A stretch of 64,000 nucleotides of DNA from Alphaproteobacteria bacterium (GCA_017307375.1 JAFKFH010000017.1:1-64000); one strand, 5' to 3'; shown: positions 7,361 to 16,394, counted from the first letter of the stretch. Program-made: numbers and translations. The notes: generated by a model from the letters alone, not told the origin.

Positions 7361-8974
7361 ATGCCCGGAATCAAGGCGGCCGTGCCGGACCGCGAGACCT
7401 GCGTCCTGCGCTATGTGCTGGAGCGGCGGGCGGCGTCGCACCCCGATCGGGACTTCATCCGCCAGGGCGACGGTTCGGCGATCACCTATGGCGCATTCCG
7501 GCAGCGGGTCGAACGCACCGCCGCGGGCCTGGCCGCGCTCGGCGTCGCCCAGGGCGACACCGTCACCGTCTGGCTGCCGAACGGCGTCGAGATGATCCGG
7601 GTGTGGTTTGCGATCAACTGGCTGGGCGCGACCTACGTGCCGGTCAACACGGCCTATCGCGGCAACCTGCTGGCGCATGTCGTCGCCAATGCCGGCTCGA
7701 AGCTGATCGTCGCCTCGGCCGACCTCGTCGGCCGGCTGGCCGATATCGACCGCGCCGAATTGCGGGCCTGCGTCGTCGTCGGGGGAACGGCCGACGCCGT
7801 GCCCGGCCTCGCCATGCACGAAATCGGTGCGCTCGACGGCGACCCGGCCACCCTGCCCGCCCTGACCCGGCCGATCGAGCCGTGGGACGTGCAGTCGATC
7901 ATCTATACCTCGGGCACCACCGGCCGTTCCAAGGGCGTCATCTCCTCCTACGCCCATCTGCATGACATGAGCGGCCCGAATTCGTTCTACATGCTCGACG
8001 AAACCGACTGCTTCCTGCTCTACGGCCCGCTGTTCCATGTCGGCGGCACCCTGCCCGTCGTCGCCTCGCTGAATCGCGGGGGCGCGGTGGGTGTCGCCGG
8101 CGAATTCTCGACCGAGGGCTTCTGGCCGGCGGTACGGGCGACGCGGGCCACGTTCCTGATCCTGCTCGGGGTGATGACATCCTTCATCGCCAAGCGGCCG
8201 CCCGGCCCGGACGACCGGGACCATACCCTCAGGAAGGTCATGATGATCCCGCTGGCCGACGACTGGCGCGCCTTCGCCGACCGCTTCGGCATGACGGTCT
8301 GGACGCTGTTCAACATGACCGAGATCAACGTGCCGATCGTGTCGGAACCCAATCCGGCCGCGCCCGGCACCTGCGGCAAGGCGCGGGCGGGCCTGGAAAT
8401 CCGCATCGTCGACGACAACGATTGCGAAGTCGCCGATGGCACGGTGGGCGAGCTGATCCTGCGCACCGATGCCCCGTGGGCGCTGAATTCCGGCTATTTC
8501 CGCGATGCCGAGGCGACGGCCCGGGCCTGGCGTAACGGCTGGTTCCATACCGGCGACGCCTTCCGCCGCGATGCCCAGGGCAACTTCTTCTTCGTCGACC
8601 GCATGAAGGATGCGATCCGCCGGCGGGGCGAGAACATCTCGTCGTTCGAGGTCGAGGTCGAGATCCTGGCCCATCCCCAGGTCCGCGAATGCGCCGTCGT
8701 CGCGGTACCGAACGAAACGTCGGAGGATGACGTGCTGGCAATCGTCGCGCCGATACCGGGCGCCACGATCGATCCCGTCGACCTGCTCGATTTCCTGCGC
8801 CCGCGCCTGGCCCATTTCATGCTGCCGCGCTACATCCGCGTGCTCGATAACCTGCCGCGGACCCCGACCCAGAAGGTCGAGAAGCACGTGCTGCGATCGG
8901 CCGGCATCAGCGACGACACCTGGGACCGCGAGCGCGCCGGCATCAAGGTCGCCCGCGAAAAGATCAGGGGGTAG
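7361..8974 (+). CDS. ATP-dependent acyl-CoA ligase (CaiC/FadD-like)
   Basis: This 537-residue ANL-superfamily ligase has the phosphate loop YTSGTTGRSKG at about residues 182-192, the adenine-site motif TEIN, the hinge region DRMKDAIRRRGENISS and the C-terminal catalytic lysine in TPTQKVEKH. RRGENISSFEVE is typical of the crotonobetaine/carnitine and short-chain branch. GAGGAGGAAG lies a few bases before the ATG. A copy of the MarR palindrome precedes it, so it is likely co-regulated with the fused carboxylase although transcribed the other way. The exact acid is unknown. Confidence 0.88.
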   Translation: MPGIKAAVPDRETCVLRYVLERRAASHPDRDFIRQGDGSAITYGAFRQRVERTAAGLAALGVAQGDTVTVWLPNGVEMIRVWFAINWLGATYVPVNTAYRGNLLAHVVANAGSKLIVASADLVGRLADIDRAELRACVVVGGTADAVPGLAMHEIGALDGDPATLPALTRPIEPWDVQSIIYTSGTTGRSKGVISSYAHLHDMSGPNSFYMLDETDCFLLYGPLFHVGGTLPVVASLNRGGAVGVAGEFSTEGFWPAVRATRATFLILLGVMTSFIAKRPPGPDDRDHTLRKVMMIPLADDWRAFADRFGMTVWTLFNMTEINVPIVSEPNPAAPGTCGKARAGLEIRIVDDNDCEVADGTVGELILRTDAPWALNSGYFRDAEATARAWRNGWFHTGDAFRRDAQGNFFFVDRMKDAIRRRGENISSFEVEVEILAHPQVRECAVVAVPNETSEDDVLAIVAPIPGATIDPVDLLDFLRPRLAHFMLPRYIRVLDNLPRTPTQKVEKHVLRSAGISDDTWDRERAGIKVAREKIRG

Positions 8975-9032
8975 GAAAGGCGTCGACTCCCCCGGGACGC
9001 GGTCGAGCAGAACCCGGAGCGCCGATCATGCC

Positions 9033-9830
9033 CTATGCGGGATCGCGGAACGCAGGCTTGCGCTTTTCGAGGTTGGCCGCCACGGCTTCCAACTGGTTCG
9101 GGCTGCCGATCAGCACGTCCTGCTCGACCGATTCGGCAATCAGGCCGGCGCCCGGCTCGACCACAGAGGCGCGATTGAGCAACCGCTTGGCCGCCCGCAT
9201 CGCATCGGGACTCTTGCCGGCGATGTCGGCTGCGGCAGCCCGGGCGGCGGCCAGCGGATCGTCGATCACGCGGGTGACCAGGCCGAGCGACAGGGCCTCG
9301 TCGGCGTCGACCACGCGCCCGGTAAAGGTCAGATCGCGGATCACGTCGTCGCGCATTAGGTGGCGCAGCACCTGGGTGCCGGCCATGTCCGGCACCAGCC
9401 CCCACTTGATTTCCATGACCGAGAATTTGGTGCCCGGCGCGGCATAGCGCATGTCGGCACCCAGCGCGACCTGCAGCCCGCCGCCATAGGCGACGCCGTG
9501 GACCGCGGCGATCACCGGCACAGGCAATTCGCGCCAGGCCCAGGCGGCATACTGGAAACGATTGGCGATGCCGTGCGTGCGCGGGGCCAGCCCCTTGATG
9601 CCGTTGCCGCCGCCCATCGCCGCGAAGCTGGCCATGTCGAGACCGGCGCAAAAAGCCCTGCCCTCGCCGTGCAGCACGACGGCGCGCAATGATGCGTCGC
9701 CCCCAAGCCGCTCGGCGGCGGCGAGCAGACCGTCGAACATGCCCGGATCCAGCGCGTTCATCTTGTCCGGCCGATTGAGCCGGACTTCCGCAATGCCGTC
9801 CGCGACCGTGACGACGACCCGCCCGGTCAT
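9033..9830 (-). CDS. Enoyl-CoA hydratase/isomerase family protein
   Basis: This 265-residue crotonase-fold protein shows the two oxyanion-hole segments AFCAGLDMASF and GVAYGGGLQVALGADMRYA, and the following MEIKWGLVPDMAGTQ region holding the acidic active-site position. The ATG at 9830 is used because it overlaps the upstream SDR stop as ATGA; a longer frame upstream lies inside that gene. It is the last gene of a four-gene reverse operon (binding protein, ligase, SDR, hydratase) and should act on the enoyl-CoA made there, as hydratase or isomerase. It converges with the ligase at 7361-8974. Confidence 0.88.
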   Translation of the reverse strand: MTGRVVVTVADGIAEVRLNRPDKMNALDPGMFDGLLAAAERLGGDASLRAVVLHGEGRAFCAGLDMASFAAMGGGNGIKGLAPRTHGIANRFQYAAWAWRELPVPVIAAVHGVAYGGGLQVALGADMRYAAPGTKFSVMEIKWGLVPDMAGTQVLRHLMRDDVIRDLTFTGRVVDADEALSLGLVTRVIDDPLAAARAAAADIAGKSPDAMRAAKRLLNRASVVEPGAGLIAESVEQDVLIGSPNQLEAVAANLEKRKPAFRDPA

Positions 9831-10708
9831 CGGCCGGGCAGCCGCTGGGCGCGGTCCTTCTCGTTCTGCGCCTTGATCGCGTCGCGCGCTTCCTGCCACC
9901 GGGCATCGTCCCAGTGGCGCAGTTCGTAGAAGCTGCCGCCCGAGGCATGCGCCTGGGCGCCGTCGAGCGCGATGGTCTCGCCGGTGAGCCAGCGGCAGCC
10001 GTCGGACAGCAGGAAGGTCGCCAGGTTCTGCAATTCCTCCATCGTGCCGATGCGGCCCATCGGATTGATGCGCGCGGTACGCTCGCCCGGCTGCTCGCCG
10101 GGGTTCAACCGCTTGCTCATCCCTTCGGTCGGAATCTCACCCGGCGCGATCGCGTTCAGCCGGATGCCGTAGCGGCCCCATTCGGTGGCCAGCGACATCG
10201 TCATCGCATGGACGGCCGACTTGCTCATCGCCGAGGGCACGACGAACGGCCCGCCATTGCGCACCCAGGTCGTGACGATCGAAACGACGCTGCCGGGCAC
10301 GCCGGCCGCGATCCACCGCCGGCCGACCGCATGGGTCACGTAGAAGGTGCCGTGCATGACGATATTGGCGATGGCGTCGAAGCCGCGCGGCGACAGGTCC
10401 TCCGACCGCGAGATGAAATTGCCGGCCGCGTTGTTGACGAGGTCGGTCAGCGGACCGGTCGAGAAGATATCCTCGACCACCGCATCGACCGAACCGGGGT
10501 CGCGGATATCGACGCCGTAGGCTGTGACCTTGCCGCCGTGGGCCGCCATCAGCTCGGCCGCGGTCTCGTCGCAGACGGCCTTGCGCCGGCCGCAGATGAA
10601 GATTTCGGCCCCGAGCTTCAGGAAAGCTTCGGCCATGCCGCGGCCGAGACCGGTCCCGCCGCCGGTGATCAGAATGCGCTTGCCCTTGAACAGGCCGTCC
10701 TGGAACAT
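9827..10708 (-). CDS. SDR oxidoreductase of the 2,4-dienoyl-CoA reductase type
   Basis: This 293-residue Rossmann protein has the cofactor motif ITGGGTGLGRG near residue 16 and NNAAGNF. At the usual YxxxK position it reads SAMSK, lacking the tyrosine, and is followed by AMTMSLATEWGRYGIRLNAIAPG. Loss of this tyrosine is characteristic of the 2,4-dienoyl-CoA/trans-2-enoyl-CoA reductase branch, so an NADPH-dependent reduction of an unsaturated acyl-CoA is likely. A strong GGGGAGG ribosome site precedes the ATG. It is coupled by an ATGA overlap to the hydratase gene. Confidence 0.85.
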   Translation of the reverse strand: MFQDGLFKGKRILITGGGTGLGRGMAEAFLKLGAEIFICGRRKAVCDETAAELMAAHGGKVTAYGVDIRDPGSVDAVVEDIFSTGPLTDLVNNAAGNFISRSEDLSPRGFDAIANIVMHGTFYVTHAVGRRWIAAGVPGSVVSIVTTWVRNGGPFVVPSAMSKSAVHAMTMSLATEWGRYGIRLNAIAPGEIPTEGMSKRLNPGEQPGERTARINPMGRIGTMEELQNLATFLLSDGCRWLTGETIALDGAQAHASGGSFYELRHWDDARWQEARDAIKAQNEKDRAQRLPGR

Positions 10709-10727
10709 TTTTTCCTCCCCGGGGCGC

Positions 10728-12254
10728 TCAGGCCCAGTACCGGTCGCGCAGGATCCGCTTCAGCAGCTTGCCGGTCGGCGTCCGCGGCAGCGTCTCCTGG
10801 AAATCGATGCTGCGCGGGCATTTGACGCCGGACAGCGACTGGCGGCAATAGGCGATCAGCTCGGCTTCGAGCGCCGGGCTGGCCTTGGCATGGTCCTGCA
10901 ACTGCACCACGGCCTTGACCTGCTCGCCCATTTCCTTGTCGGGAATCCCGAAGACCGCGACATCGGCCACGGCCGGATGGTTGATCAGGACGTTCTCGGC
11001 CTCCTGCGGGTAGATGTTCACCCCGCCCGAGATGATCATGTAGGACTTGCGGTCGGAGAGGTAGAGATAGCCGTCCGCGTCCAGCCGGCCGACATCGCCC
11101 AGCGTCGACCAGCCGCGATCGTTATAGGCCTCGCGCGTCTTGTCCGGGTCGTTGTGATAGGAGAACTTCGGGCCGTCGGCGAAATAGACCGAACCGATCT
11201 CGCCGGGTGGGAGATCGTTGCCCTCGTCGTCGAGGATATGGATGGTGCCCACCACCGCCCGGCCGACGCTGCCGCGATGGCTTTCCCATTCGGCGGTCGT
11301 CGCGATGGTCACGCCGTTCGCCTCGGTGCCGGCGTAATACTCGATGAAGATCGGCCCCCACCAGGCGATCATCTGCTCCTTGACGTCGACCGGACAGGGG
11401 GCGGCGGCATGGACGGCGGCACGCAGGCTGGACACGTCGTGACGCAGCCGCGCCTCGTCGGGCAGTTTCAGCATGCGCACGAACATGGTCGGCACCAGCT
11501 GGGTATGGGTGGCGCGGTAGCGCTCGACCAGGGCGAGGTAGGTTTCCGGATCGAACTTCTCCATGATCACCGAGGTGCCGCCGAACACCACCGTCATCAT
11601 GTTGTAGCGCAGCGGCGCGGCGTGATAGAGCGGCGCCGGCGACAGATAGATGCTGTTCTCGTCGAGGCCGCACATGTCTTGGCACAGGACGCGCATCAGC
11701 GGGTTGACCCAGCCGAGCTTCTCGTTGCCGAATGCCGGCTTGACGCCTTTCGGCCGCCCGGTGGTACCGGACGAATAGAGCATGTCGTAGCCGACGACCT
11801 CGTCGGCGATCGGCTGCACGGGCTGGGCGGCGGTCGCGTCCTCCCAGGAACGCCAGCCCGCCGTGGCCCCGCCCGCCATGAAGCGGACGACATCGGGCTT
11901 CAGCAGTGGTTCGACGGCCTGGGCGGTGGCCGCGTTCGCCGCCGAGGTGACGAAGACCTTCGCACCGCAATCGCCGACGATATAGGCGACCTCGGCCGCG
12001 GTCAGATGGGTCGAGATCGCGGTGAAATAGAGGCCCGAGCGCTGCGCCGCCCAGCAGATTTCGAGGAAGCGCAGCGAGTTTTCGAGAAGCAGCGCGATAT
12101 GGTCGCCGGGCTTGAGGCCCAGCGACCGGAAGAGATGCGCGCCCTGGTTGGAGCGCGCCTCGAGCTCGCCATACGTCAGCGCGGCGCCGGAGCCGGCCAT
12201 GATATAGGCCGGCTTGTCGGGCTGGCGGCGGGCATGGAACGAAGGATGAAGCAT
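10728..12254 (-). CDS. Acyl-CoA synthetase (AMP-forming)
   Basis: This 508-residue ANL-superfamily ligase has YSSGTTGRPKG at about residues 160-170, GTEANGVTI, the hinge DRKSYMIISGGVNIYPQE, and the terminal lysine in RTPTGKLLKRI. It lies between a carboxylate-type binding protein and a dienoyl-CoA-reductase-like SDR in one operon, so it should produce the CoA thioester that the SDR and hydratase process. It is the third adenylate-forming ligase within 11 kb. The three belong to different subgroups and do not look like recent duplicates. Confidence 0.88.
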   Translation of the reverse strand: MLHPSFHARRQPDKPAYIMAGSGAALTYGELEARSNQGAHLFRSLGLKPGDHIALLLENSLRFLEICWAAQRSGLYFTAISTHLTAAEVAYIVGDCGAKVFVTSAANAATAQAVEPLLKPDVVRFMAGGATAGWRSWEDATAAQPVQPIADEVVGYDMLYSSGTTGRPKGVKPAFGNEKLGWVNPLMRVLCQDMCGLDENSIYLSPAPLYHAAPLRYNMMTVVFGGTSVIMEKFDPETYLALVERYRATHTQLVPTMFVRMLKLPDEARLRHDVSSLRAAVHAAAPCPVDVKEQMIAWWGPIFIEYYAGTEANGVTIATTAEWESHRGSVGRAVVGTIHILDDEGNDLPPGEIGSVYFADGPKFSYHNDPDKTREAYNDRGWSTLGDVGRLDADGYLYLSDRKSYMIISGGVNIYPQEAENVLINHPAVADVAVFGIPDKEMGEQVKAVVQLQDHAKASPALEAELIAYCRQSLSGVKCPRSIDFQETLPRTPTGKLLKRILRDRYWA

Positions 12255-12270
12255 GGCCGCCGCCTCCGGC

Positions 12271-13488
12271 TCAGGACTTGACCAGCGGGCAGCCGCCTTC
12301 GGACAGCGGCCGGATGATCTCGTCGGCCTTGGCGACGCCCTTGACCTTGAGCAGGTCCCACTCCGCCTTGACCTCGCCCGGCTTCTTGACCTCGAGCAGC
12401 AGCATGTCGCGCATCAGGCGGCCATCCTCGCGCAGCTTGGCATTCTTGGTCATGAAGTCGTTGACCGGCATTTCCTTCATCTTCTTCATGACGGTCACGC
12501 CGTCGTCGCTGTTGGCCGCGCTCACGGCCTTCAGGTAGTGGTTGACCGCCGAATAGACCGCCGCCTGGGCATGGGTCGGCGGGCGCTTCATCTTCTCGGC
12601 GTAACGCTTGGAGAAGGCGCGGCTTTCATCGTCGGCGTCCCAGTAGTAGCCGCCCAGGAACTGCGTGCCCTGGGCCAGCTCCACGCCGATCGCCTTGACG
12701 TTGACGATGGTGAAGATCGGCGCCGCGATCGACACGCCCTTCGACACCAGGCCGAATTCGCCGGCCTGCTTCAGGGCATTCGAGGTGTCCGAGCCCGCGT
12801 TGAGCAGCGCCAGCACCTGGGCGTTGGCGCCGGTCGACTGCAGCAGGAAGGACGAGAAATCGGCCAGCGACAGCGGGTGGCGCACCGAGCCGACGACCTG
12901 GCCGCCCTGGGCCTGCAGCGCGTTGGTCATGTCGGTCTGCATCGCATGGCCGAAGGCATAGTCGGCGACGACGAGGAACCAGCGCTTGTGCTGGTCATCG
13001 TAGATCGCCCGGGCGAGGCCCTTGGCCAGCGAATAGCTGTCATAGAGCCACAGCGCGCCGGTCGGCGAGCATTCCTTGCCGTAGAGGTCGACATGGGCCG
13101 AACCGACATGGACCGCGATCTTGCCGGCATTGCGGGTCAGCTGCTGCACGGCCAGCGAGACCGACGAGTTCGCCATGTCGAAGAAGGCGTCCGCCTTGTC
13201 GACGTCGATCGCCTTCTTGGCCTGGGTGGCGCCGATATCGGCCTTGTTCTGATGGTCGATCGTGATGATCTCGACCGGCATGCCGGCAGCCTTGCCGCCA
13301 TTGTCGGCGATCGCCAGTTCGGCCGACACGACCGAGCCCTTGCCCGACGTGTCGGAATAGGCCGAGGACTGGTCGTTCATCACCACGATGCGGACGACAT
13401 TGTCCGAGACCTGCGCCTGCGCCGGCATGGCCAGCGGGGCAAAGGCAATAGAAGCGGCCAGCACGCCGCGCGTCAGGGTGTTTTTCAC
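12271..13488 (-). CDS. HAAT-family ABC transporter substrate-binding protein
   Basis: This is a 405-residue periplasmic LivK-type binding protein. The start is set at GTG 13488 because GGAGGAA ends five bases before it; the ATG at 13503 would place the ribosome site inside the gene. The signal peptide VKNTLTRGVLAASIAFAPLAMPAQA is followed by VVRIVVMNDQSSAYSDTSG. It resembles the protein at 304-1494 along its length. It is the first gene of a reverse operon with a ligase, SDR and hydratase and is divergent from a tetR-type gene. No permease genes accompany it, so it probably shares a liv-type permease encoded elsewhere. Confidence 0.86.
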   Translation of the reverse strand: MKNTLTRGVLAASIAFAPLAMPAQAQVSDNVVRIVVMNDQSSAYSDTSGKGSVVSAELAIADNGGKAAGMPVEIITIDHQNKADIGATQAKKAIDVDKADAFFDMANSSVSLAVQQLTRNAGKIAVHVGSAHVDLYGKECSPTGALWLYDSYSLAKGLARAIYDDQHKRWFLVVADYAFGHAMQTDMTNALQAQGGQVVGSVRHPLSLADFSSFLLQSTGANAQVLALLNAGSDTSNALKQAGEFGLVSKGVSIAAPIFTIVNVKAIGVELAQGTQFLGGYYWDADDESRAFSKRYAEKMKRPPTHAQAAVYSAVNHYLKAVSAANSDDGVTVMKKMKEMPVNDFMTKNAKLREDGRLMRDMLLLEVKKPGEVKAEWDLLKVKGVAKADEIIRPLSEGGCPLVKS

Positions 13489-13561
13489 CTGTTCCTCCCA
13501 CATGCATCCGGCCGCTGCCGGTGTGGTCGGTATGATCGCCAGGGCGTGAATTTAGTCAATC

Positions 13562-13573
13562 AATTAATTAATG
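13562..13573. promoter_or_regulatory. AT-rich palindrome, candidate TetR operator
   Basis: ATTAATTAAT (13563-13572) is a perfect palindrome inside TCAATCAATTAATTAATGC. It stands out in a window that is otherwise very GC-rich and lies between the divergent binding-protein and tetR-type genes. Assignment to that regulator is positional only; no wider inverted repeat is visible. Confidence 0.35.
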
Positions 13574-13656
13574 CTAAGGTAGCGAAGCGTCGCACCAACG
13601 TTGCTTGACCCGGACGGCCGGGCTATGGCTCCTTTTCCGGGGGAATGAAGGACCTG

Positions 13657-14298
13657 ATGACCAGTTCTGCCACTGCGCCGACCCGTCGCCGCACCAGCCG
13701 CAGCGATGCCGCCGCCCGCCTGCTGGCGGCCGCATCGAGCTTGATGATCGAGCGCGGCTCGACCGAGATATCGCTGGGCGACATCTCCGAGCGCTCGGGC
13801 GTCAACTCGGCCCTGGTCAAATATCATTTCGGCAACAAGACCGGCCTTCTGGTCGCGCTGCTGGAACGCGACGCGCAATCGGCCATGGAACAGCTGAATG
13901 CCTTGCTGCGGGCGGACCTGTCGCCGACCGCCAAGCTGAAGCTGCATATCGCCGGCGTGGTCAATGCCTATTACCGCACCCCCTACCTGAACCGCCTGAT
14001 CCACGACCTGCTGCACCAGTCGAGCGACGAGGTGGCCCGGCAGGTCGCCGACTTCTTCGTCGGCCCGGTCGTCGAGTTCGAGCGGCAGTTGCTGGCCGAA
14101 GGCATCAGGCGGGGCGAATTTCGCGACGTCGACCCGATGATCTTCTATTTCACGCTGTTCGGCGCGATCGACCACATGTTCTATGCGCGTCACACGCTGC
14201 TCTACGGCTTCGGCGTTTCCGAGGTCACCGAGGACATGCGCCGCAAACTGATCGATCTTGTCACGGAGATGGTGCTCGGCGCGATCAAGCCCGGCTGA
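13657..14298 (+). CDS. TetR/AcrR-family transcriptional regulator
   Basis: This 213-residue regulator has the N-terminal DNA-binding domain RSDAAARLLAAASSLMIERG, then ISLGDISERSGVNSALVKYHF and GNKTGLLVALLERD, the signature of TetR helix-turn-helix proteins. ATG 13657 is preferred to ATG 13645 because AAGGA stands four bases before it, while the earlier codon directly abuts its purine run; both are possible. It is divergent from the operon starting at 13488 and probably controls it. The C-terminal ligand domain is not specific enough to name a ligand. Confidence 0.85.
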   Translation: MTSSATAPTRRRTSRSDAAARLLAAASSLMIERGSTEISLGDISERSGVNSALVKYHFGNKTGLLVALLERDAQSAMEQLNALLRADLSPTAKLKLHIAGVVNAYYRTPYLNRLIHDLLHQSSDEVARQVADFFVGPVVEFERQLLAEGIRRGEFRDVDPMIFYFTLFGAIDHMFYARHTLLYGFGVSEVTEDMRRKLIDLVTEMVLGAIKPG

Positions 14299-14330
14299 AC
14301 CGAAGCGGCTGCAACCGCGTTCCGTTGCCC

Positions 14331-15287
14331 ATGACGGCACGACGCGGCTCGAAATTCGTGATCTATGCGGCGCTGGCCGGCAATCTCGCGATTGCCGCCG
14401 CCAAGGGCGCGGCAGCCCTGTGGACCGGGTCCTCGGCGATGCTGAGCGAGGCGATCCACTCGCTGGTCGATACCGGCAATCAGGGTCTGCTGCTCTATGG
14501 GCTGCACCGCGCGTCGCGGCCGCCCGACGCGGCCCACCCTTTGGGCTACGGCCGCGAACTCTATTTCTGGACCTTCATCGTCGCGTTGCTGGTCTTCGCG
14601 CTGGGCGCCGGGATCTCGATCTACGAAGGCATCATCCATATCCGCCACCCCCAGGCGGTCGCGGACCCGGCGGTGACCTATGTCGTGCTGGGCCTGTCAA
14701 TGCTGTTCGAAGGTGGCTCATGGTGGGCGGCACTCCGCGAATTCCAGGCGGCCAAAGGCGATGCGGGCTATCTCGAGGCAATCCGGCTGAGCAAGGATCC
14801 GACGACCTTCACGGTCCTTCTCGAGGACAGTGCCGCGCTGCTCGGCCTTGCCATTGCCTTCGCCGGCATCGTGGCCGCGGAGGTCTTCGCCCTGCCCGCG
14901 CTGGATGGCGCCGCCTCGATCGTCATCGGCATCGTGCTCGGCCTGACCGCGATACTGCTGGCACGCGAAACCAAGGGCCTGCTGATCGGGGAAGCGGCAG
15001 ATCCGGCGGTCGAACGCTCGATCCTCGAACTCGCCGCCGCCGACAAGGGTGTCGAGCGGGTGAACGGCGCCCTGACCGTCCATATGTCGCCCGATCAGGT
15101 CGTGGTCAATCTGAGCGTCGAATTCCACGACGACCTGTCGGCCGACGAAATGGAACTGGCCGTCGAGCGGATGGAGCGCCGGATCAGCGAGGCTCACGCG
15201 CAGGTCTCGGCCGTGTTCGTCCGCCCGCAGCGTTCGGAAACCTACCGCCGCCGCCGACGTCTCCTCGAAGCGCCGATCAGCGAGTAA
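14331..15287 (+). CDS. Cation diffusion facilitator (CDF) family metal transporter
   Basis: This 318-residue inner-membrane protein has about six hydrophobic helices. The first reads FVIYAALAGNLAIAAAKG and the second carries SSAMLSEAIHSLVDTGNQ, whose HxxxD pair forms half of the metal site. A second SKDPTTFTVLLEDSAAL segment supplies the equivalent acidic residue with D in place of H. A cytoplasmic C-terminal domain ends in a basic RRRRR tail. CDF proteins exchange Zn, Mn, Co or Fe for protons. It follows the tetR-type gene by 32 bases on the same strand and may be co-transcribed, though the functional link is unclear. Confidence 0.88.
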   Translation: MTARRGSKFVIYAALAGNLAIAAAKGAAALWTGSSAMLSEAIHSLVDTGNQGLLLYGLHRASRPPDAAHPLGYGRELYFWTFIVALLVFALGAGISIYEGIIHIRHPQAVADPAVTYVVLGLSMLFEGGSWWAALREFQAAKGDAGYLEAIRLSKDPTTFTVLLEDSAALLGLAIAFAGIVAAEVFALPALDGAASIVIGIVLGLTAILLARETKGLLIGEAADPAVERSILELAAADKGVERVNGALTVHMSPDQVVVNLSVEFHDDLSADEMELAVERMERRISEAHAQVSAVFVRPQRSETYRRRRRLLEAPISE

Positions 15288-15305
15288 GCCGCCGCCTCGC
15301 CGCCC

Positions 15306-16172
15306 TCAGCGGTCGCCCCGCTCAAGCGCCGCAGCGCGGATCTTGCGAAGGTTGCCCGAGAAGAAGCGGCCGGCTTTCGACAACATGTCCTGCCCGACCA
15401 TGCCGTCGAAGAAATAGGAAAGACAGGCGTGATCGATCGGCTTGCGCCATTCGGCCGACAGCCGCGCGCTCTGCTCGAGGCTCCAGCGCTTGGTCAGCGC
15501 GGCCGACGACATCAGGTCGGCATCCGAGAGCAGCCGCGCCAGCCGGAACAGACGGTGCGACCGGCGCAGCACGTCGAGCGCCGGGGGCAGGTCGACGCTG
15601 CCGGGATCGACGCTGTCGCGCAGGGCGTGCAGTTTCGGCCGCACCGTCGCGTCGGTCGACAGGATCAACAGGCGCAGATCCGCGCGCGCGTCCGCGTCGA
15701 CGCCGGCAGCGCGGCAGATCTCGTCGACGGCATTGGCCGCGATGGTCTCCAGCCGGAACGGCGTATCACCGTTGGTGGTCCCGTCGTGGTCGCGGTCGTG
15801 ACCGAGTGCGGCGACCAGCAGCAGCAGCACATCGGCGGGCGCAAGCGCCTTGCCCCGTTCCGCCGAGAGCCAGGCCAGGACCATCGCATTGTTGGCCACC
15901 TCGGCGTGGTGGAGCGACGAATGATAGGGGTGCCCTTCCCACTGCTTGAGATCTGCAGCCAGCCGGCGCGCCACGGTCTTCAGCGGGGACGTGTCGGGCA
16001 GGGCGATTTCGGCGAGATATCCATCGATCACCTCGCGCAGGTCAAAGCCGGGGCGCTTCCACGACCGATAGAGCGCCGCGATACGGCGCGCCAAACGATC
16101 TGGCGACGGCCGCCCGGTGTTGGCTGGGCCGGCACGCTGTCTCAGTCGGTGCAAAACAGATGCAGCAACCAT
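15306..16172 (-). CDS. Class I-like 3',5'-cyclic nucleotide phosphodiesterase (HD superfamily)
   Basis: This 288-residue protein contains the HD-type metal site in the arrangement of class I cyclic nucleotide phosphodiesterases: YHSSLHHAEV (Y83, H84, H88/H89), then LGHDRDHDGTTN (H125, D126, H129) and a later conserved aspartate in LLSDADL. HDxxHxGxxN is nearly the family signature, here HDRDHDGTTN. There is no signal peptide. GGAGGAG lies seven bases before the ATG. Hydrolysis of cAMP or cGMP is the expected reaction, but a related HD hydrolase activity cannot be excluded. It converges with the CDF gene, and no cyclase is visible nearby. Confidence 0.7.
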   Translation of the reverse strand: MVAASVLHRLRQRAGPANTGRPSPDRLARRIAALYRSWKRPGFDLREVIDGYLAEIALPDTSPLKTVARRLAADLKQWEGHPYHSSLHHAEVANNAMVLAWLSAERGKALAPADVLLLLVAALGHDRDHDGTTNGDTPFRLETIAANAVDEICRAAGVDADARADLRLLILSTDATVRPKLHALRDSVDPGSVDLPPALDVLRRSHRLFRLARLLSDADLMSSAALTKRWSLEQSARLSAEWRKPIDHACLSYFFDGMVGQDMLSKAGRFFSGNLRKIRAAALERGDR

Positions 16173-16394
16173 GGAAGTACTCCTCCAGTTGCCGATGATG
16201 CCGCCTTCGGCTGGCTCGCGCCGTGACGGCGGTCACAGAGTCGTGAATCCCTGCACAACGATACAAGATTGAGTCAGATCCGATTCCATCAACCTTGCAG
16301 GGATTGCCGCGCGCCCGGACCAAGTCCGGCGATCGCGCCATTGGTCACCCTTTGCAGATGGGATGGCTGGCGCAGTCGATCAAGGCCCGGCCGG

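Noticed and set aside
8975-9032. GGGGG...CCCCC pairing in the convergent gap
   Set aside because: Stem is short, irregular and not followed by T residues.
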